A stretch of DNA of 64,000 nt from CBDBND01 sp965207985 (GCA_965207985.1 CBDBND010000035.1:62001-126000), one strand, 5' to 3'; counted from the first letter of the stretch, positions 1 through 9,789 are shown. Notes: generated by a model from the sequence alone, not told the origin. Numbers and translations: made by a program.

Positions 1-1154
1 TGAAGTCGGCTATTCAGCGGCGTGAGCGATTTGGCCGGTTTTTTCTTTGAGCCCGACTCACCCATTTCAAAGTCCGCCGCTTTTCGTTCGATCATTTCGA
101 CAAGATGATCGATCTTCTCGGAATCATCAATATTGTGATCCGCCAACCCGGAAATATAGATCTTATGGACCCCGCTTCCGCCTCCGGTCAGACCAAAATC
201 TGTCAATTTTGCCTCGCCTGGACCGTTCACCACACATCCGATAATCGATAAAGAAATGGGCGCGGCAATATGCGCCAACCGTTCCTCGAGAATCTCAACC
301 GTGCGGATCACATCGAACCCCTGTCTCGCGCAGGACGGACAGGAAACGATGCGCACGCCCCGATGGCGTAAATCCAAAGCCTTGAGGAGGTCAAAACCCA
401 CCTTTACTTCTTCAACAGGATCGGCAGACAACGACACGCGGATGGTGTCACCGATTCCGGCCCAAAGAAGATTGCCCATGCCGATGGACGATTTAACCGT
501 TCCGCTTCTTAATCCGCCGGCTTCGGTAATGCCCAAATGCAACGGGTAATCGCTCTGGTCGGCCAAGCCTTGATAGGCAGCAACGGCAAGAAAAACGTCG
601 GACGCTTTGACGCTGATTTTGAATTCTGTGAAATCGTGATCTTCCAGGATTTTTGCGTGGTTCAACGCACTTTCCACCAGGGCCTCAGGATTGGGCTCGC
701 CGTACTTTTCCAGAAGATCCCGCTCAAGGCTTCCCGCGTTGACACCGATCCGCATGCTGCAGCCGTGATCCTTGGCGGCTTTAATGACTTCTTTTACCCG
801 CTCGTCAGAACCGATGTTGCCGGGGTTAATACGCAGACACGCTGCACCAGCTTTGGCGGCCTCAATGGCTCTCTGATAATGGAAATGAATATCAGCAACG
901 ACGGGAACGCCAACCGACCGGACGATCTCAGCTAAAGCGGCCGTTGACTCTTCGTCGGGACAAGACACCCTGACGATATCGGCCCCGGCGTCCTCTAACT
1001 GCCGAATTTGATCAATTGTCGCTTGCGCATCAGCCGTTACCGTATTGGTCATGGACTGTACGGAAATGGGCGCATCACCGCCCACCGGCACTGATCCGAC
1101 CAAGATCTGCCGCGACTTCCTGCGCTGTATATCCCGGTAAGGTCTGAGACTCAT
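1..1154 (-). CDS. ispG: 4-hydroxy-3-methylbut-2-enyl diphosphate synthase (3' end off window)
   Basis: Penultimate step of the MEP isoprenoid pathway: reduces ME-cPP to HMBPP with a [4Fe-4S] cluster. Reading leftward from the ATG at 1154 gives 384 codons without a stop, so the C-terminus lies just outside the window. The protein starts MSLRPYRDIQRRKS. It carries the TIM-barrel part first, then the C-terminal cluster domain with SCPSC (Cys272, Cys275) and IIGCVVNGPGE (Cys307, Glu near 314), the usual cluster ligands. The length already equals that of typical bacterial members, so only a short tail is missing. It lies downstream of rodZ on the same strand, and an insertion sequence now separates the two. 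Identification is secure. Confidence 0.95.
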   Translation of the reverse strand, partial: MSLRPYRDIQRRKSRQILVGSVPVGGDAPISVQSMTNTVTADAQATIDQIRQLEDAGADIVRVSCPDEESTAALAEIVRSVGVPVVADIHFHYQRAIEAAKAGAACLRINPGNIGSDERVKEVIKAAKDHGCSMRIGVNAGSLERDLLEKYGEPNPEALVESALNHAKILEDHDFTEFKISVKASDVFLAVAAYQGLADQSDYPLHLGITEAGGLRSGTVKSSIGMGNLLWAGIGDTIRVSLSADPVEEVKVGFDLLKALDLRHRGVRIVSCPSCARQGFDVIRTVEILEERLAHIAAPISLSIIGCVVNGPGEAKLTDFGLTGGGSGVHKIYISGLADHNIDDSEKIDHLVEMIERKAADFEMGESGSKKKPAKSLTPLNSRL

Positions 1155-1234
1155 GGGCTCGATCTTGTCACTCCGGTTACGACCAATATCGGCTTATAAC
1201 GGAAATCAAACTTGGGAAACAGCAACCGGGGCTA

Positions 1235-2080
1235 GGGTCTGTTGACATTTAACGCATGGCGATGATGGTTGCGACGAGGTTGCAGTTTGCGGCGTAGCTG
1301 ATGTCGGTCTTGTCGTAGCGTGTTGCGATGCCACGGAATTCCTTGATCTTGGCGAAGTAGTTTTCGATCAGATGTCGCCAGCGGTACATGTGCTTGTCGT
1401 AGGCCGCCGGCCGCTTCCTGTTGGCGAGCGAGGGAATGACGGCGCTTGCGCCACGTTGGTCCAGTTGCTCTCGCAGCCAGCCGGCATCGAATGCCTTGTC
1501 GGCGATGAGGGCATCGAAGTGAACGTCGTCGATCAACGGCTGGACGCCCATCATGTCGTGGCGCTGGCCAGGGAGCAGCACGAAGCGGACCAGACACCCC
1601 AGTGCGTCGACCAGGGCGATGATCTTGGTGGTCAATCCGCCCCGTGATCGGCCGATGGCCTGATTTTGAGTCCCCCTTTTGCGCCGCTCGCCTTCTGGTG
1701 AACGCTGACGATGGTGGCGTCGATGAGGGCATATTCGAAATCCGGTTCCGCCGACAACTCCTCGAACAGCCGCTCGAAGACACCCTTCTTCGCCCATCGG
1801 CGAAAGCGCTGGAAGACGCTGTTCCAATTGCCGAACGCCGGGGGCAGAGCGCGCCACGGCGACCCTGCGCGCACCCGCCACAAAACCGCCTCCAAAAACA
1901 GGCGGTTGTCCGCCGCCGTCACGCCACGGTCCGTCGCCTTGCCCGGTAGATGACGCCAAATTTTCTCCCAAACATTGTCCGTGATCACAAAACGCTCTGA
2001 CTTCATCAAACACTCCTTGCAAAAGGAGGCTTGAATCACTTTTCCGCGACATTGGGAATCCACTAAATGTCAACAGACCC
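1235..2080 (-). mobile_element. Complete IS5-family element (IS427-like, two-frame transposase)
   Basis: An 846-bp element bounded by perfect 17-bp inverted repeats (GGGTCTGTTGACATTTA at 1235-1251, its complement at 2064-2080). A TA dinucleotide flanks each end (1233-1234 and 2081-2082), fitting a short target duplication. It sits between ispG and rodZ, and its right end is only 5 bp from the rodZ stop codon. It is intact in ends and both reading frames, so it may still be mobile. Confidence 0.88.
1249..2006 (-). CDS. IS5-family transposase made by -1 frameshifting
   Basis: DDE transposase encoded in two overlapping frames. The first frame starts at the ATG at 2006 behind an AGGAG ribosome site and holds the helix-turn-helix N-terminal part (begins MKSERFVITDN; the first catalytic Asp is in ALIDATIV). 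It would stop at 1632. The second frame resumes with GRSRGGLTTK and runs to 1249, holding the second Asp (LIADKAFD) and the Glu segment (HLIENYFAKIKEFR). The frames overlap at a run of four A and five G on the minus strand (1672-1680), an A-AAA-GGG slippery heptamer. Slipping back one base there joins them exactly. This is the usual arrangement in the IS427 group, so the element is probably functional rather than frameshifted by mutation. Confidence 0.85.
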
Positions 2081-2085
2081 TAACC

Positions 2086-3654
2086 CTAACCCGGCCGTGA
2101 ACCGGACCGCAAGCGTTCGGCGCTGAGTGGCACACCCCGGCGAACAACGCCTTCATCGCCCAAGGGCGGCATCAGTTCACCACCGACAAAGACTTCCAAG
2201 CCGCCTGCATTGCCGGTCATCAATGTCAACCCGTCCCGATCGGGGACCCGATAGACCTCTTCCTGCCTAAGCAGCCTCGTTATCAGGAGATCGTCGCCAT
2301 CCCGCACTTGAATCCAACTGTCGGATTTGGCCCGCAATTCAATGGTGAGATTTTCATCCTCATTGGCGACACTTGCCGTGACCGTTTCTTCAGTTACGTT
2401 TTCTTCTTGTCCGGTGACCTCGGCCTCTTCAGATGCTGAGTCATCCGCTTCCGTTTGTGCTGTTTGGACAGCTTCATCTTGTGCCGTCGGTACGATGTCC
2501 TCTTGTTTGGGTTCGGTCGTGTCTGTCGTCTGTGTTGGTTCGACAACCGGTTCGTCTGCTGACTCTGCGTCAGGTACCCGTTCGGCTACCTGGTCTTCAC
2601 TTTGAGCGACCTCGCTCTCAGGAGGAGGCGCCGCCGCAACCTGTTCTTCGAGGGTTTCAGAAGACAGCGGCTCATCTGGTTCAGATGATTGCGGTTCAGT
2701 GTTCGAAGAGCTCTCATCAGCTGCGGTTTCAATTGGTTCGGGATCAGTTTGTGGTTGCTCTTCGATTTGAGGTGCAGATTGCTCGGGTGTTGGCTGTTCC
2801 ACTTCTGCCGTCTGTTGATCGGATGCCTGCTCCGGCTCAGCCGCAGGTGCAGATGTCTCAGTGGATGAAACGTCTGCCGCTTCTGGCGGGTCGGCTGATG
2901 AGTCATCCTCTTGCACAACACTCGCGTCATTGTCCGGTTCTAAAGATTCCGATTCCGCAGCAGCAATGGTTATCTCGGGTTCCGTTATGGATTGCTCTTC
3001 CGCCGGCTCCTCTGAAGACGATGGAGCGGGCGCAGGTGCAATGGCGTCACTAACTTCCGTTTCAATTTGGTTAGCCGTTTGAGCAGGCTGATCAACACTG
3101 GGCGTATTGACGTCTCCATCATCCAAAAGCACAGCGAGACGGCCGGGCACTTCTTGAATCAGATCGACGGCGTCTCGGTCGCCATTGGAAACGGAATACC
3201 ACGCGGCATAAACGATCATGCCGAGACCGATGGCGACGGCCAGTAAACCGCCATTTGGCAGACCGCTGTCGCCGCTGGGGAGGGTAAATTCAAGCCGCGC
3301 CGACTTGACCACACCGGCGCTTTCCTCTCTCAGCCGGCGGACCACTTCATTGCTGTCGAGCCCTAGAAAATCCGCATAGGCCCGGACAAAACCGATCGAA
3401 TAGGCTGCACCGGGAAGATCTTCGTAACGTCCGTCTTCGATGGCAACGAGATAGCCGTAGCGAATGCGGAGGATTCTGGCAATTTCCTGTAAATCGCCGC
3501 CCAGTCGCATGCGCGTCGCGCATAACAAAGCGCCGACGTGATCAGCCTGAACAGGTTCTTCTGCCACTCCCGCCTGGCCATCATGAACCGGTTCCGAACC
3601 GGTCATAAAGCTTTCATTGGGCGGCATATCACCGAAGGGATCGGACTTGTTCAA
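2086..3654 (-). CDS. rodZ: RodZ-like cytoskeletal/HTH membrane protein
   Basis: 522 residues with the RodZ plan. A cytoplasmic HTH_25 domain spans roughly residues 40-110 (LGGDLQEIARILRIRYGYL..., SIGFVRAYADFLGLD). One transmembrane helix follows around 135-155 (GLLAVAIGLGMIVYAAWY), then a very long periplasmic linker rich in Glu, Gln, Pro, Ser and Thr (about 170-430), and a C-terminal DUF4115 domain (LTIELRAKSDSWIQVRD...). RodZ links MreB to the elongation machinery. In many alphaproteobacteria it precedes ispG, as here. The linker is unusually long and acidic for the family. The TAG stop at 2086-2088 lies just outside the neighbouring IS, so the protein end is native. Confidence 0.88.
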   Translation of the reverse strand: MNKSDPFGDMPPNESFMTGSEPVHDGQAGVAEEPVQADHVGALLCATRMRLGGDLQEIARILRIRYGYLVAIEDGRYEDLPGAAYSIGFVRAYADFLGLDSNEVVRRLREESAGVVKSARLEFTLPSGDSGLPNGGLLAVAIGLGMIVYAAWYSVSNGDRDAVDLIQEVPGRLAVLLDDGDVNTPSVDQPAQTANQIETEVSDAIAPAPAPSSSEEPAEEQSITEPEITIAAAESESLEPDNDASVVQEDDSSADPPEAADVSSTETSAPAAEPEQASDQQTAEVEQPTPEQSAPQIEEQPQTDPEPIETAADESSSNTEPQSSEPDEPLSSETLEEQVAAAPPPESEVAQSEDQVAERVPDAESADEPVVEPTQTTDTTEPKQEDIVPTAQDEAVQTAQTEADDSASEEAEVTGQEENVTEETVTASVANEDENLTIELRAKSDSWIQVRDGDDLLITRLLRQEEVYRVPDRDGLTLMTGNAGGLEVFVGGELMPPLGDEGVVRRGVPLSAERLRSGSRPG

Positions 3655-3809
3655 TGGGTCTTCTTTTTGCTCTTGGAGTGTCGGATCGGATGAAGCCTAT
3701 GGATCCTGTCCAGACACAGGTATGCCTCACCCGATTATTTGTATCATATTGATAGATATAGAACAATTGCGCCCCAAACAGGGCAAACTGACGCGAAGAA
3801 AGGGCAAAA

Positions 3810-4850
3810 TTAGCTATTGTTCAGTGCGTTATTGGCCTGACCAACCAGCTCATCAATGATCTCTTCAGTGGACTGCTCGCCGGTGACCATGCCGACACTT
3901 TGCCCGGCCATGAGGGAGCCCTTATCGACGTCACCATCAATGACGGCCCGCCGCAACGCCCCCGCCCAAAAGTGCTCAATTTCCAGCTGAGCATCGGACT
4001 GTTCGACCTCTCCCGCTAAAAATCGGGCGATGACTCGTTTTTGCGTTTCCATAAATTCTTCGGTTCCCGCATTGATCAAGGCCCGAACGGGTATCACTGG
4101 AAATCTCTTGTCCAGCTGAATTGTCGGCATGGCATCCCGTGCCTGGGCGCGAATGAACGCTTTTTTGAAATTGGCATGGGCAATGCTTTCATGGGCGCAA
4201 ACAAAACGGGTTCCGATCTGTACGCCTGACGCTCCCATTTTCAGAAAATTAGCAATCGCTTCGCCGCGCCCGATACCACCGGCAACAAACACGGGCACGT
4301 CCGTGATCACGGGCAGAATTTCCTGGGCAAGGACGCTGGTGGAAACCGGGCCGATGTGACCGCCCGCTTCTGACCCTTCGATAACCAACGCGTCGGCACC
4401 AAGCTTAATCAGCCGCTTGGCGATAACCAGTGCGGGTGCAAAACAGACAACCTTGGCACCACCCTCCTTCAGGGTGCGAATGGAGGCCGACGACGGCAAT
4501 CCGCCTGCCAGCACCACATGAGACACGTTGTTATCCACACACACAGCCATTAGGGCTTCGAGGTCTGGATGCATGGTGATGAGGTTCACACCGAACGGCT
4601 TGTCCGTCATTCCGAACGTGGCTTTGATTTCAGCGTCTAAAAGATCGGGTGTCATGGACCCGCAGGCAATGACGCCAAATCCGCCCGCATTCGAAATTGC
4701 AGACACCAGATTGCGTTCCGATACCCACGTCATGGCGCCGCACATGATGGCGTGCCGGCATCCTAAAAACGCGGTACCCCCCGCCCAAAGGTCTTCGAGG
4801 GTTGAGGCATCGATGGAAGCTACTTCCGCGGGCACCGCTTTAATCTCCAT
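3810..4850 (-). CDS. NAD(P)H-dependent flavin oxidoreductase / nitronate monooxygenase family
   Basis: 346-residue TIM-barrel FMN enzyme of the nitronate monooxygenase (2-nitropropane dioxygenase)/FabK-like family. Family signatures visible are the N-terminal IMCGAMTWVSERNL and AISNAGGFGVIACG, the central EGSEAGGHIGP phosphate/flavin loop with the active-site-type His, and VFVAGGIGRGEAI with GASGVQIGTRF. The physiological substrate cannot be told from sequence; members oxidise nitronates or reduce enoyl groups. Its start overlaps the end of lysC by 11 bp, so the two genes are very probably co-transcribed and translationally coupled. Confidence 0.82.
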   Translation of the reverse strand: MEIKAVPAEVASIDASTLEDLWAGGTAFLGCRHAIMCGAMTWVSERNLVSAISNAGGFGVIACGSMTPDLLDAEIKATFGMTDKPFGVNLITMHPDLEALMAVCVDNNVSHVVLAGGLPSSASIRTLKEGGAKVVCFAPALVIAKRLIKLGADALVIEGSEAGGHIGPVSTSVLAQEILPVITDVPVFVAGGIGRGEAIANFLKMGASGVQIGTRFVCAHESIAHANFKKAFIRAQARDAMPTIQLDKRFPVIPVRALINAGTEEFMETQKRVIARFLAGEVEQSDAQLEIEHFWAGALRRAVIDGDVDKGSLMAGQSVGMVTGEQSTEEIIDELVGQANNALNNS

Positions 4851-6051
4851 CCAGTCCGAACGCGGTGTGAAGGGATCGCACCGCGAGTTCGGTATACTCT
4901 TCCGAGATCAACACACTTACTTTGATTTCGGACGTGGAGATCACTTCTATATTGATCCCCTTATCTGCCAACGCCTCAAACATGGTTTTGGCAACGCCCA
5001 CATGAGACCGCATTCCTACGCCAATCACGGAAACTTTGACCACTGAATTGTCGGTCGTGATATCCCGGCAGGTGATGGCGTCGGCCTGTTCAACGACCTG
5101 CTTTGCCCTTTTGGCATCCGCCCGGCCTACCGTAAAAGTAACGTCCGTAGATCCGTCTTCGGACACGTTCTGGACAATCATATCGACATTGATGTTGGCG
5201 TCAGCCAGCGGACCAAAAATGGACGCCGCAATTCCTGGCCGATCTTCCACCCCGATCAACGTGACCTTGGCTTCATCCTGGCTGTAAGCAATGCCACTTA
5301 CGATTTCTTTTTCCACAATTTCATCCTCGTCACAGACAAGCGTGCCCGGCACATTCTTAAATGACGATAGCACTTGCAATCGAACATGGTTGTTCATAGC
5401 CAGTTCAACAGAACGGGTCTGCAGCACTTTGGCACCAAGAGACGCCATTTCTAACATCTCTTCATAGGTGACTTTTTCCAATTTACGGGCGGACGGCACA
5501 ATGCGGGGATCGGTGGTAAATATCCCCTCTACGTCCGTAAAGATGTCGCATCGGTCAGCGTTGAGCGCTGCCGCGAGTGCGACGGCGGTGGTGTCGGAAC
5601 CGCCTCTTCCCAGCGTCGTGATGCGATTGTCGTCGCCCAATCCCTGAAAACCTGGAATCACGGCAACCTGACCGTCTTCCAGCCGTTCAATGACCGTATC
5701 CGTATTGATGGACTTAATCCGTGCCTTGCTGTGCACTCCGTCCGTATGAATGGGAACTTGCCAGCCCAACCACGAACGCGCTTGGATGCCCAGGGATTGA
5801 AGTGCCATCGCCAATAGGCCGCTGGCCACCTGCTCTCCCGTCGCGACCACGACGTCGTATTCCCGCGCATCATGCAGGGGAGACACGGCACTACAGTATT
5901 CAATCAACTGGTTGGTCACGCCGGCCATGGCAGAGACGACGACAGCAACCTGATGGCCATCGTCAACCTCGTCCTTGACCCGCTGTGCAACCGCCTGAAT
6001 ACGGCCGATGTCGGCGACTGACGTTCCGCCAAATTTCTGCACAATACGCAT
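4840..6051 (-). CDS. lysC: Aspartate kinase
   Basis: 403 residues; phosphorylates aspartate, the first step towards Lys, Thr and Met. It begins with the kinase signature KFGGTSVADI, continues with VVVSAMAGVTNQL and a GRGGSDTTAVALA nucleotide-binding segment, and ends in two tandem ACT regulatory domains (VTLIGVEDRPGIAASIF; VSVIGVGMRSHVGVAKTMFEAL). The length and two-ACT plan match monofunctional, feedback-regulated class enzymes of alphaproteobacteria. It is divergent from ubiG across a 209-bp intergenic region, a common alphaproteobacterial arrangement. I looked for a lysine riboswitch in the leader and did not find one. Confidence 0.96.
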   Translation of the reverse strand: MRIVQKFGGTSVADIGRIQAVAQRVKDEVDDGHQVAVVVSAMAGVTNQLIEYCSAVSPLHDAREYDVVVATGEQVASGLLAMALQSLGIQARSWLGWQVPIHTDGVHSKARIKSINTDTVIERLEDGQVAVIPGFQGLGDDNRITTLGRGGSDTTAVALAAALNADRCDIFTDVEGIFTTDPRIVPSARKLEKVTYEEMLEMASLGAKVLQTRSVELAMNNHVRLQVLSSFKNVPGTLVCDEDEIVEKEIVSGIAYSQDEAKVTLIGVEDRPGIAASIFGPLADANINVDMIVQNVSEDGSTDVTFTVGRADAKRAKQVVEQADAITCRDITTDNSVVKVSVIGVGMRSHVGVAKTMFEALADKGINIEVISTSEIKVSVLISEEYTELAVRSLHTAFGLDGD

Positions 6052-6260
6052 GTTTCACCTGATCCGGCTTGTATCGGAACGCCGGAATTCCGGGCTCAAT
6101 CAAGCCATTTAAGGCCTTGCCTGACAGCCTCTGCTACCGGAAAAACTATTACCTGGTAAGCAATTGACGCCGTCGCCCTGCCCAAAAGTGGCGTATACAT
6201 ACTGAAAGGCATGGGGACAGGCAAGAAAGCCAAGGCTTTGGAACTTCAGAGACGAGTGAG

Positions 6261-7010
6261 ATGGCGATAGCAGAGCCTCAGCAAACGTCGCGCGACGAGC
6301 GGGAGATCGTCGGATTTTCTGCTCAGGCAGAGTCGTGGTGGGATCCGGCGGGTCCGTTCGCGCCTCTTCACAAGCTGAATCCAGCCCGTCTGCGCATTCT
6401 CGCGGATATATTCTCAACTCATTTCGGACGCCCGTTAGAGATAAACGCACCCTTCAGCGATCTCACCCTTATCGATGTGGGATGTGGCGGCGGCCTGGTG
6501 ACAGAGCCATGTGCACGGCTTGGGTTTTCCGTCTCCGGACTGGATCCCTCACCGGAGAACATTGAAACTGCGCGCACGCACGCGGAAGCGTCGGGGCTCA
6601 CAATCGACTATCGCGTCGGTGCGCCTGAACAAAACGTGACAGACGGCCAACTGTATGACGTGGTTGTGGCCTTAGAAGTCATCGAACACGTATCGGACAT
6701 TAACGTGTTCGTCGATAGTCTGGTTGAAACGCTTAAGCCGGGCGGGTTACTCGTATTGTCGACAATCAATCGGACTCTCAAGAGTCTTATGCTGGCCAAA
6801 GTCGTGGCTGAATACGTGCTCAACTGGGTGCCAAAGGGCACACATCAGTGGCGTAAATTTGTTCGGCCCAGCGAATTGACCCGGGCGCTCAGAGCCAACG
6901 GCATGACCGTATCCGATATCCGGGGCATGGAACTTGACCTCGCCACAGGCGATTGGCAAACGAGCTCGGATGTATCTGTAAACTACATTCTTGCTGCTAC
7001 TATGGATTGA
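6261..7010 (+). CDS. ubiG: Ubiquinone biosynthesis O-methyltransferase
   Basis: 249 residues; performs both O-methylations of ubiquinone synthesis with SAM. Motif I is DVGCGGG at 72-78. The post-I acidic residue is in VSGLDPS, and VVVALEVIEHVSDINVF and LKPGGLLVLSTINRTLKS are the motif II/III segments typical of UbiG. The C-terminal GTHQWRKFVRPSEL is also family-specific. Divergent neighbour of lysC. The next gene (TPR glycosyltransferase remnant) starts 8 bp downstream at a GTG. Confidence 0.95.
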   Translation: MAIAEPQQTSRDEREIVGFSAQAESWWDPAGPFAPLHKLNPARLRILADIFSTHFGRPLEINAPFSDLTLIDVGCGGGLVTEPCARLGFSVSGLDPSPENIETARTHAEASGLTIDYRVGAPEQNVTDGQLYDVVVALEVIEHVSDINVFVDSLVETLKPGGLLVLSTINRTLKSLMLAKVVAEYVLNWVPKGTHQWRKFVRPSELTRALRANGMTVSDIRGMELDLATGDWQTSSDVSVNYILAATMD

Positions 7011-7403
7011 TTCCGGTCGTGTCCGAATCAGATCTTCTCAAGAAAAGTCTGCAATTGATTGAAAGTGGCGACTTTGCCGCGGCAGCTGCAATTCTCAAGC
7101 CTGCAGTCGAAGCCGACGGCGCGTCAACGGAAGCGTTGGTGACCTACGGTGCAGCGTTGCGTATGGCAGGAGACACCGACGAAGCCTTGAAGATATTTGA
7201 CCAAACCTTGCTTGTGGATGCCATATGCTGGCCGGCCCTGATCAATGCGGCATCGATCCGGCTGGAGCGGGGAAACGCAGCTTGGGTAGTAGACACTGTA
7301 CGAGGGATTGACACCTCAATCGCTCCTCCTAATGCCCTGTTCATTCTGTTTTCCCGCGCCCTTATAGAAACCGGCGCTTACGGCGAGGCCGCTAGTTCTC
7401 TTA

Positions 7404-7906
7404 GAGTCTGGCCGGAAAAGAATCGTTTATTTTCATAACCTTGCTAGTCTACGGATGAAGACTTGGATGCTGGCGATCAGGAGCCAGGCAAGGGCGCTCT
7501 CGACGGTCGCCTTGAAGTCCTTCGCAAGGCGGCGGCTGCGCCCGGTTGACCTCCTGCCACGTCCCGTCGTCGCGCCACTTGTAGAAATAGTACTGAACCG
7601 AGCTGCGCGGCGGAAACTCGCCGGGCAGCATGCGCCACTGGCAGCCGCTGCGGGCCATGTACAGGATCGCGGTCATCACTTCCCGCATATCCGTCTTGCG
7701 CGGGCGGCCCAGAGCCCTTGCGGGCGGCATATGGGGTTCGATCACGCACCATTCGGTATCGCTCAGATCGCTTGCGTAGCGGTGCGCCTCGCGCTCATAT
7801 TTCTCACGAGTGGCGTCAGTCCACATCTTGTTATCCTCCTTGCTGGCGAACACAACAAGGGAATCACAAGGGACTGATTCCACTCAATTCTTTTTCGGTC
7901 AGGCTC
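7404..7906 (-). mobile_element. Internally deleted IS5-family copy (503 bp)
   Basis: Has the same two ends as the complete copy at 63045-63975 (GAGTCTGGCCGGAAAAGAAT at left; the right end is the imperfect complement). It lacks exactly 428 bp of the transposase gene. The deletion joins two GCGCCC repeats that lie 428 bp apart in the complete copy (63179 and 63607), so one repeat remains. The transposase start (7826) and about the first 95 residues survive, followed by an out-of-frame tail. It cannot transpose on its own but retains both ends, so a full copy could mobilise it. Flanks are TTA at left and TAA at right. Confidence 0.9.
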
Positions 7907-8564
7907 TAAGAAAGAAACGGCCGAGCCTCGACCAAGACCCAGAGTTTTGGCTTCTATTTGCCGTAGCGCACCAGGGCATCGGTGGTGCGGCCGAAAGCGA
8001 AGCGGCTTATCGCATGCTTCGAGCGCTGGGCTCGCATTCCTCTGACATAAAAACCCGGCACGGCAGAAGCCAAACCGACTGTGGTGATTTCGGCGCCGGC
8101 CGCCTAACGGTATGGCATACGAAAAAAACACCACCTTCGAAAGAGTGGCTATTGGCGTCGGCCCGTATCGCTGAACTGCAAGGCCATGATGCGTTTGCGG
8201 CAAAATCCTATCAATCGATACTAGACCATTCACCGACCCATGTGGAAGCGCTCACCAATTTGGGCAACCTGAAAAAGAAAGAGAGGAGGTTTAACGAAGC
8301 CGAAGCCCTCTACCGCAAAGGGCTTGCCCAATCGCCCCATTCCGCCGTCCTTCATAAGAATCTTGCAGACTTGCTTGCACGGACGTTTCGTATCGAGGAG
8401 GCGATTCAAGAAATTAACGACAGTGTTTCCGAAGCACCGGATAATCCCTACCTACACAGCGAACTGATCTTCACAGAGCACTACTCGAGCACGAGAACGC
8501 CCGAACAGCTGCGCAAAACCATCGAAGCATGGCGACTGAAGTTTGGTCGAAGTCGGGACACCAG

Positions 8565-8827
8565 TAAAACCCTGGGCCCGCCGTGCTGGTCATTCGCGAA
8601 GATGGTCACGGCGAGATCGCCTTCGGCGCTCTGAACGCCAGCCTCGACCTGGAATACGGCCGATCCATCGTGTTCTTCACCTGGGCCGGCTTCGACGAGA
8701 TGGACGAAGTCAACGGTTCAGGATCGGCCGAACTCCTCGACGACGGATCGTTGGAGATTGAGGTCGCCTATCATCTCGGCGATGAGGCCACCCTCAAAGC
8801 CGAACCAGCCACTTTTTCAGCAGCCTG
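8565..8827 (+). mobile_element. Remnant with IS/MITE-type right end inside the TPR gene
   Basis: Foreign segment between the TPR and catalytic parts of the glycosyltransferase remnant. It encodes an open frame from a GTG at 8583 to 8831 (VLVIREDGHGEIAFGAL..., about 80 residues) that I do not recognise. Its right edge is TTTTTCAGCAGCCTG (8813-8827), identical for 15 bp to the ends of the MITE at 38145-38292. This suggests both derive from one transposon family. The left edge is not clear and is placed at the last in-frame stop before the open frame. Confidence 0.5.
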
Positions 8828-9789
8828 TTAAAGCCCTTGCTGAGCGTTGGCGCCCGGTCGATCATCTTTCCGACGTAAGTTTGGAAAAACTGATCCGCGA
8901 AGATCAAATTGATGTTTTAGTCGAAATGTCTGGGCATGCAGCGGGGCATCGTCTGCCGGTGGTTGCCCGCAGGGTCGCGCCCGTGCAAGTGAAATGGGTT
9001 GGTGGTCAGTTCAATGCCATGGGTGTTGACGCCATCGACTATTTTCTTTCCGATTCAGTGGAATCCCCTCCCGAAGACGATGCGCTCTATCAAGAAACCA
9101 TTTACCGTCTGCCCGATGCTTACGCCTGTTACGACCCTCCAATAGAGGCGCCGCCCGTATCAGAATTGCCCGCTCTCAAAAACGGCTTCATAACCTTTGG
9201 CAGTCTAAACAAGTCCAATAAACTCAATGACGAAACGCTGGCGTTATGGAGCCACTGCTTAAAGCAAATTGAGGATAGCCGCCTCATCCTCCAAAGCGAC
9301 GTTTTTGCAGACGCCAGTGTCGTCGCGAGAGCCAAGGCCTCGTTTGCAGCCCACGGTATTGAGGAAAGCCGACTCGAATTCAGAGCGTTTACACCGCATC
9401 CGACGTTGTTTGAAAGCTATCACGATATCGATATCGCCCTGGACCCACACCCCTATTCCGGATGTTTAACCACCTGCGAGGCCATGTGGATGGGCGTCCC
9501 GGTTATAACCTTGCCGGGATCGACTTTTGCCGGACGGCACAGCGCCAGTTTTCTCACCGCCGTGGGCTTGACCGATTGGATCGTCGGCGATCAAGACGCT
9601 TATGTCGCACGGTTGAAAGAAAAAGCTGCGGATTTGAAGTCTTTAGCCTCCCTAAGGAGTGAACTTCGACAATGCATGCTTCAATCCCCTCTCTGTAATG
9701 CTGAAAGGTTTGCGTCTAATCTGGAAACAGCGTTGTTTGAAATGTGGCGGACTAACAAGAGCGACCAGCGCCCGGTGTAAGCACCATTC

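Larger units (their letters stand above)
7019..9780 (+). pseudogene. SPINDLY/O-GlcNAc-transferase-like TPR glycosyltransferase, broken twice
   Basis: Starts at GTG 7019 (VSESDLLKKSLQLIESGDF...) with tetratricopeptide repeats that resume after 7906 (DHSPTHVEALTNLGNLKKKERRFNEAEALYRKGL). It ends with the C-terminal half of a GT41 catalytic domain: VEMSGHAAGHRLPVVARRVAPVQVKW, FITFGSLNKSNKLND, ALDPHPYSGCLTTCEAMWMGVPVITL. The first TPR block is split by a 503-bp IS derivative (7404-7906). Between the TPRs and the catalytic remnant lies a foreign piece (about 8565-8827), and the N-terminal part of the catalytic domain, which in this family carries an essential His, is missing. The gene cannot make an active enzyme. 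Full-length relatives glycosylate proteins from NDP-sugars. The stop is at 9778-9780. Confidence 0.82.

Noticed and set aside
2081..2092. TAACCCTAACCC telomere-like repeat
   Set aside because: Only two units, formed by the IS flank and the rodZ end; no tandem array.
6052..6260. Possible lysine riboswitch upstream of lysC
   Set aside because: No conserved L-box core or stacked helices could be traced on the minus strand.
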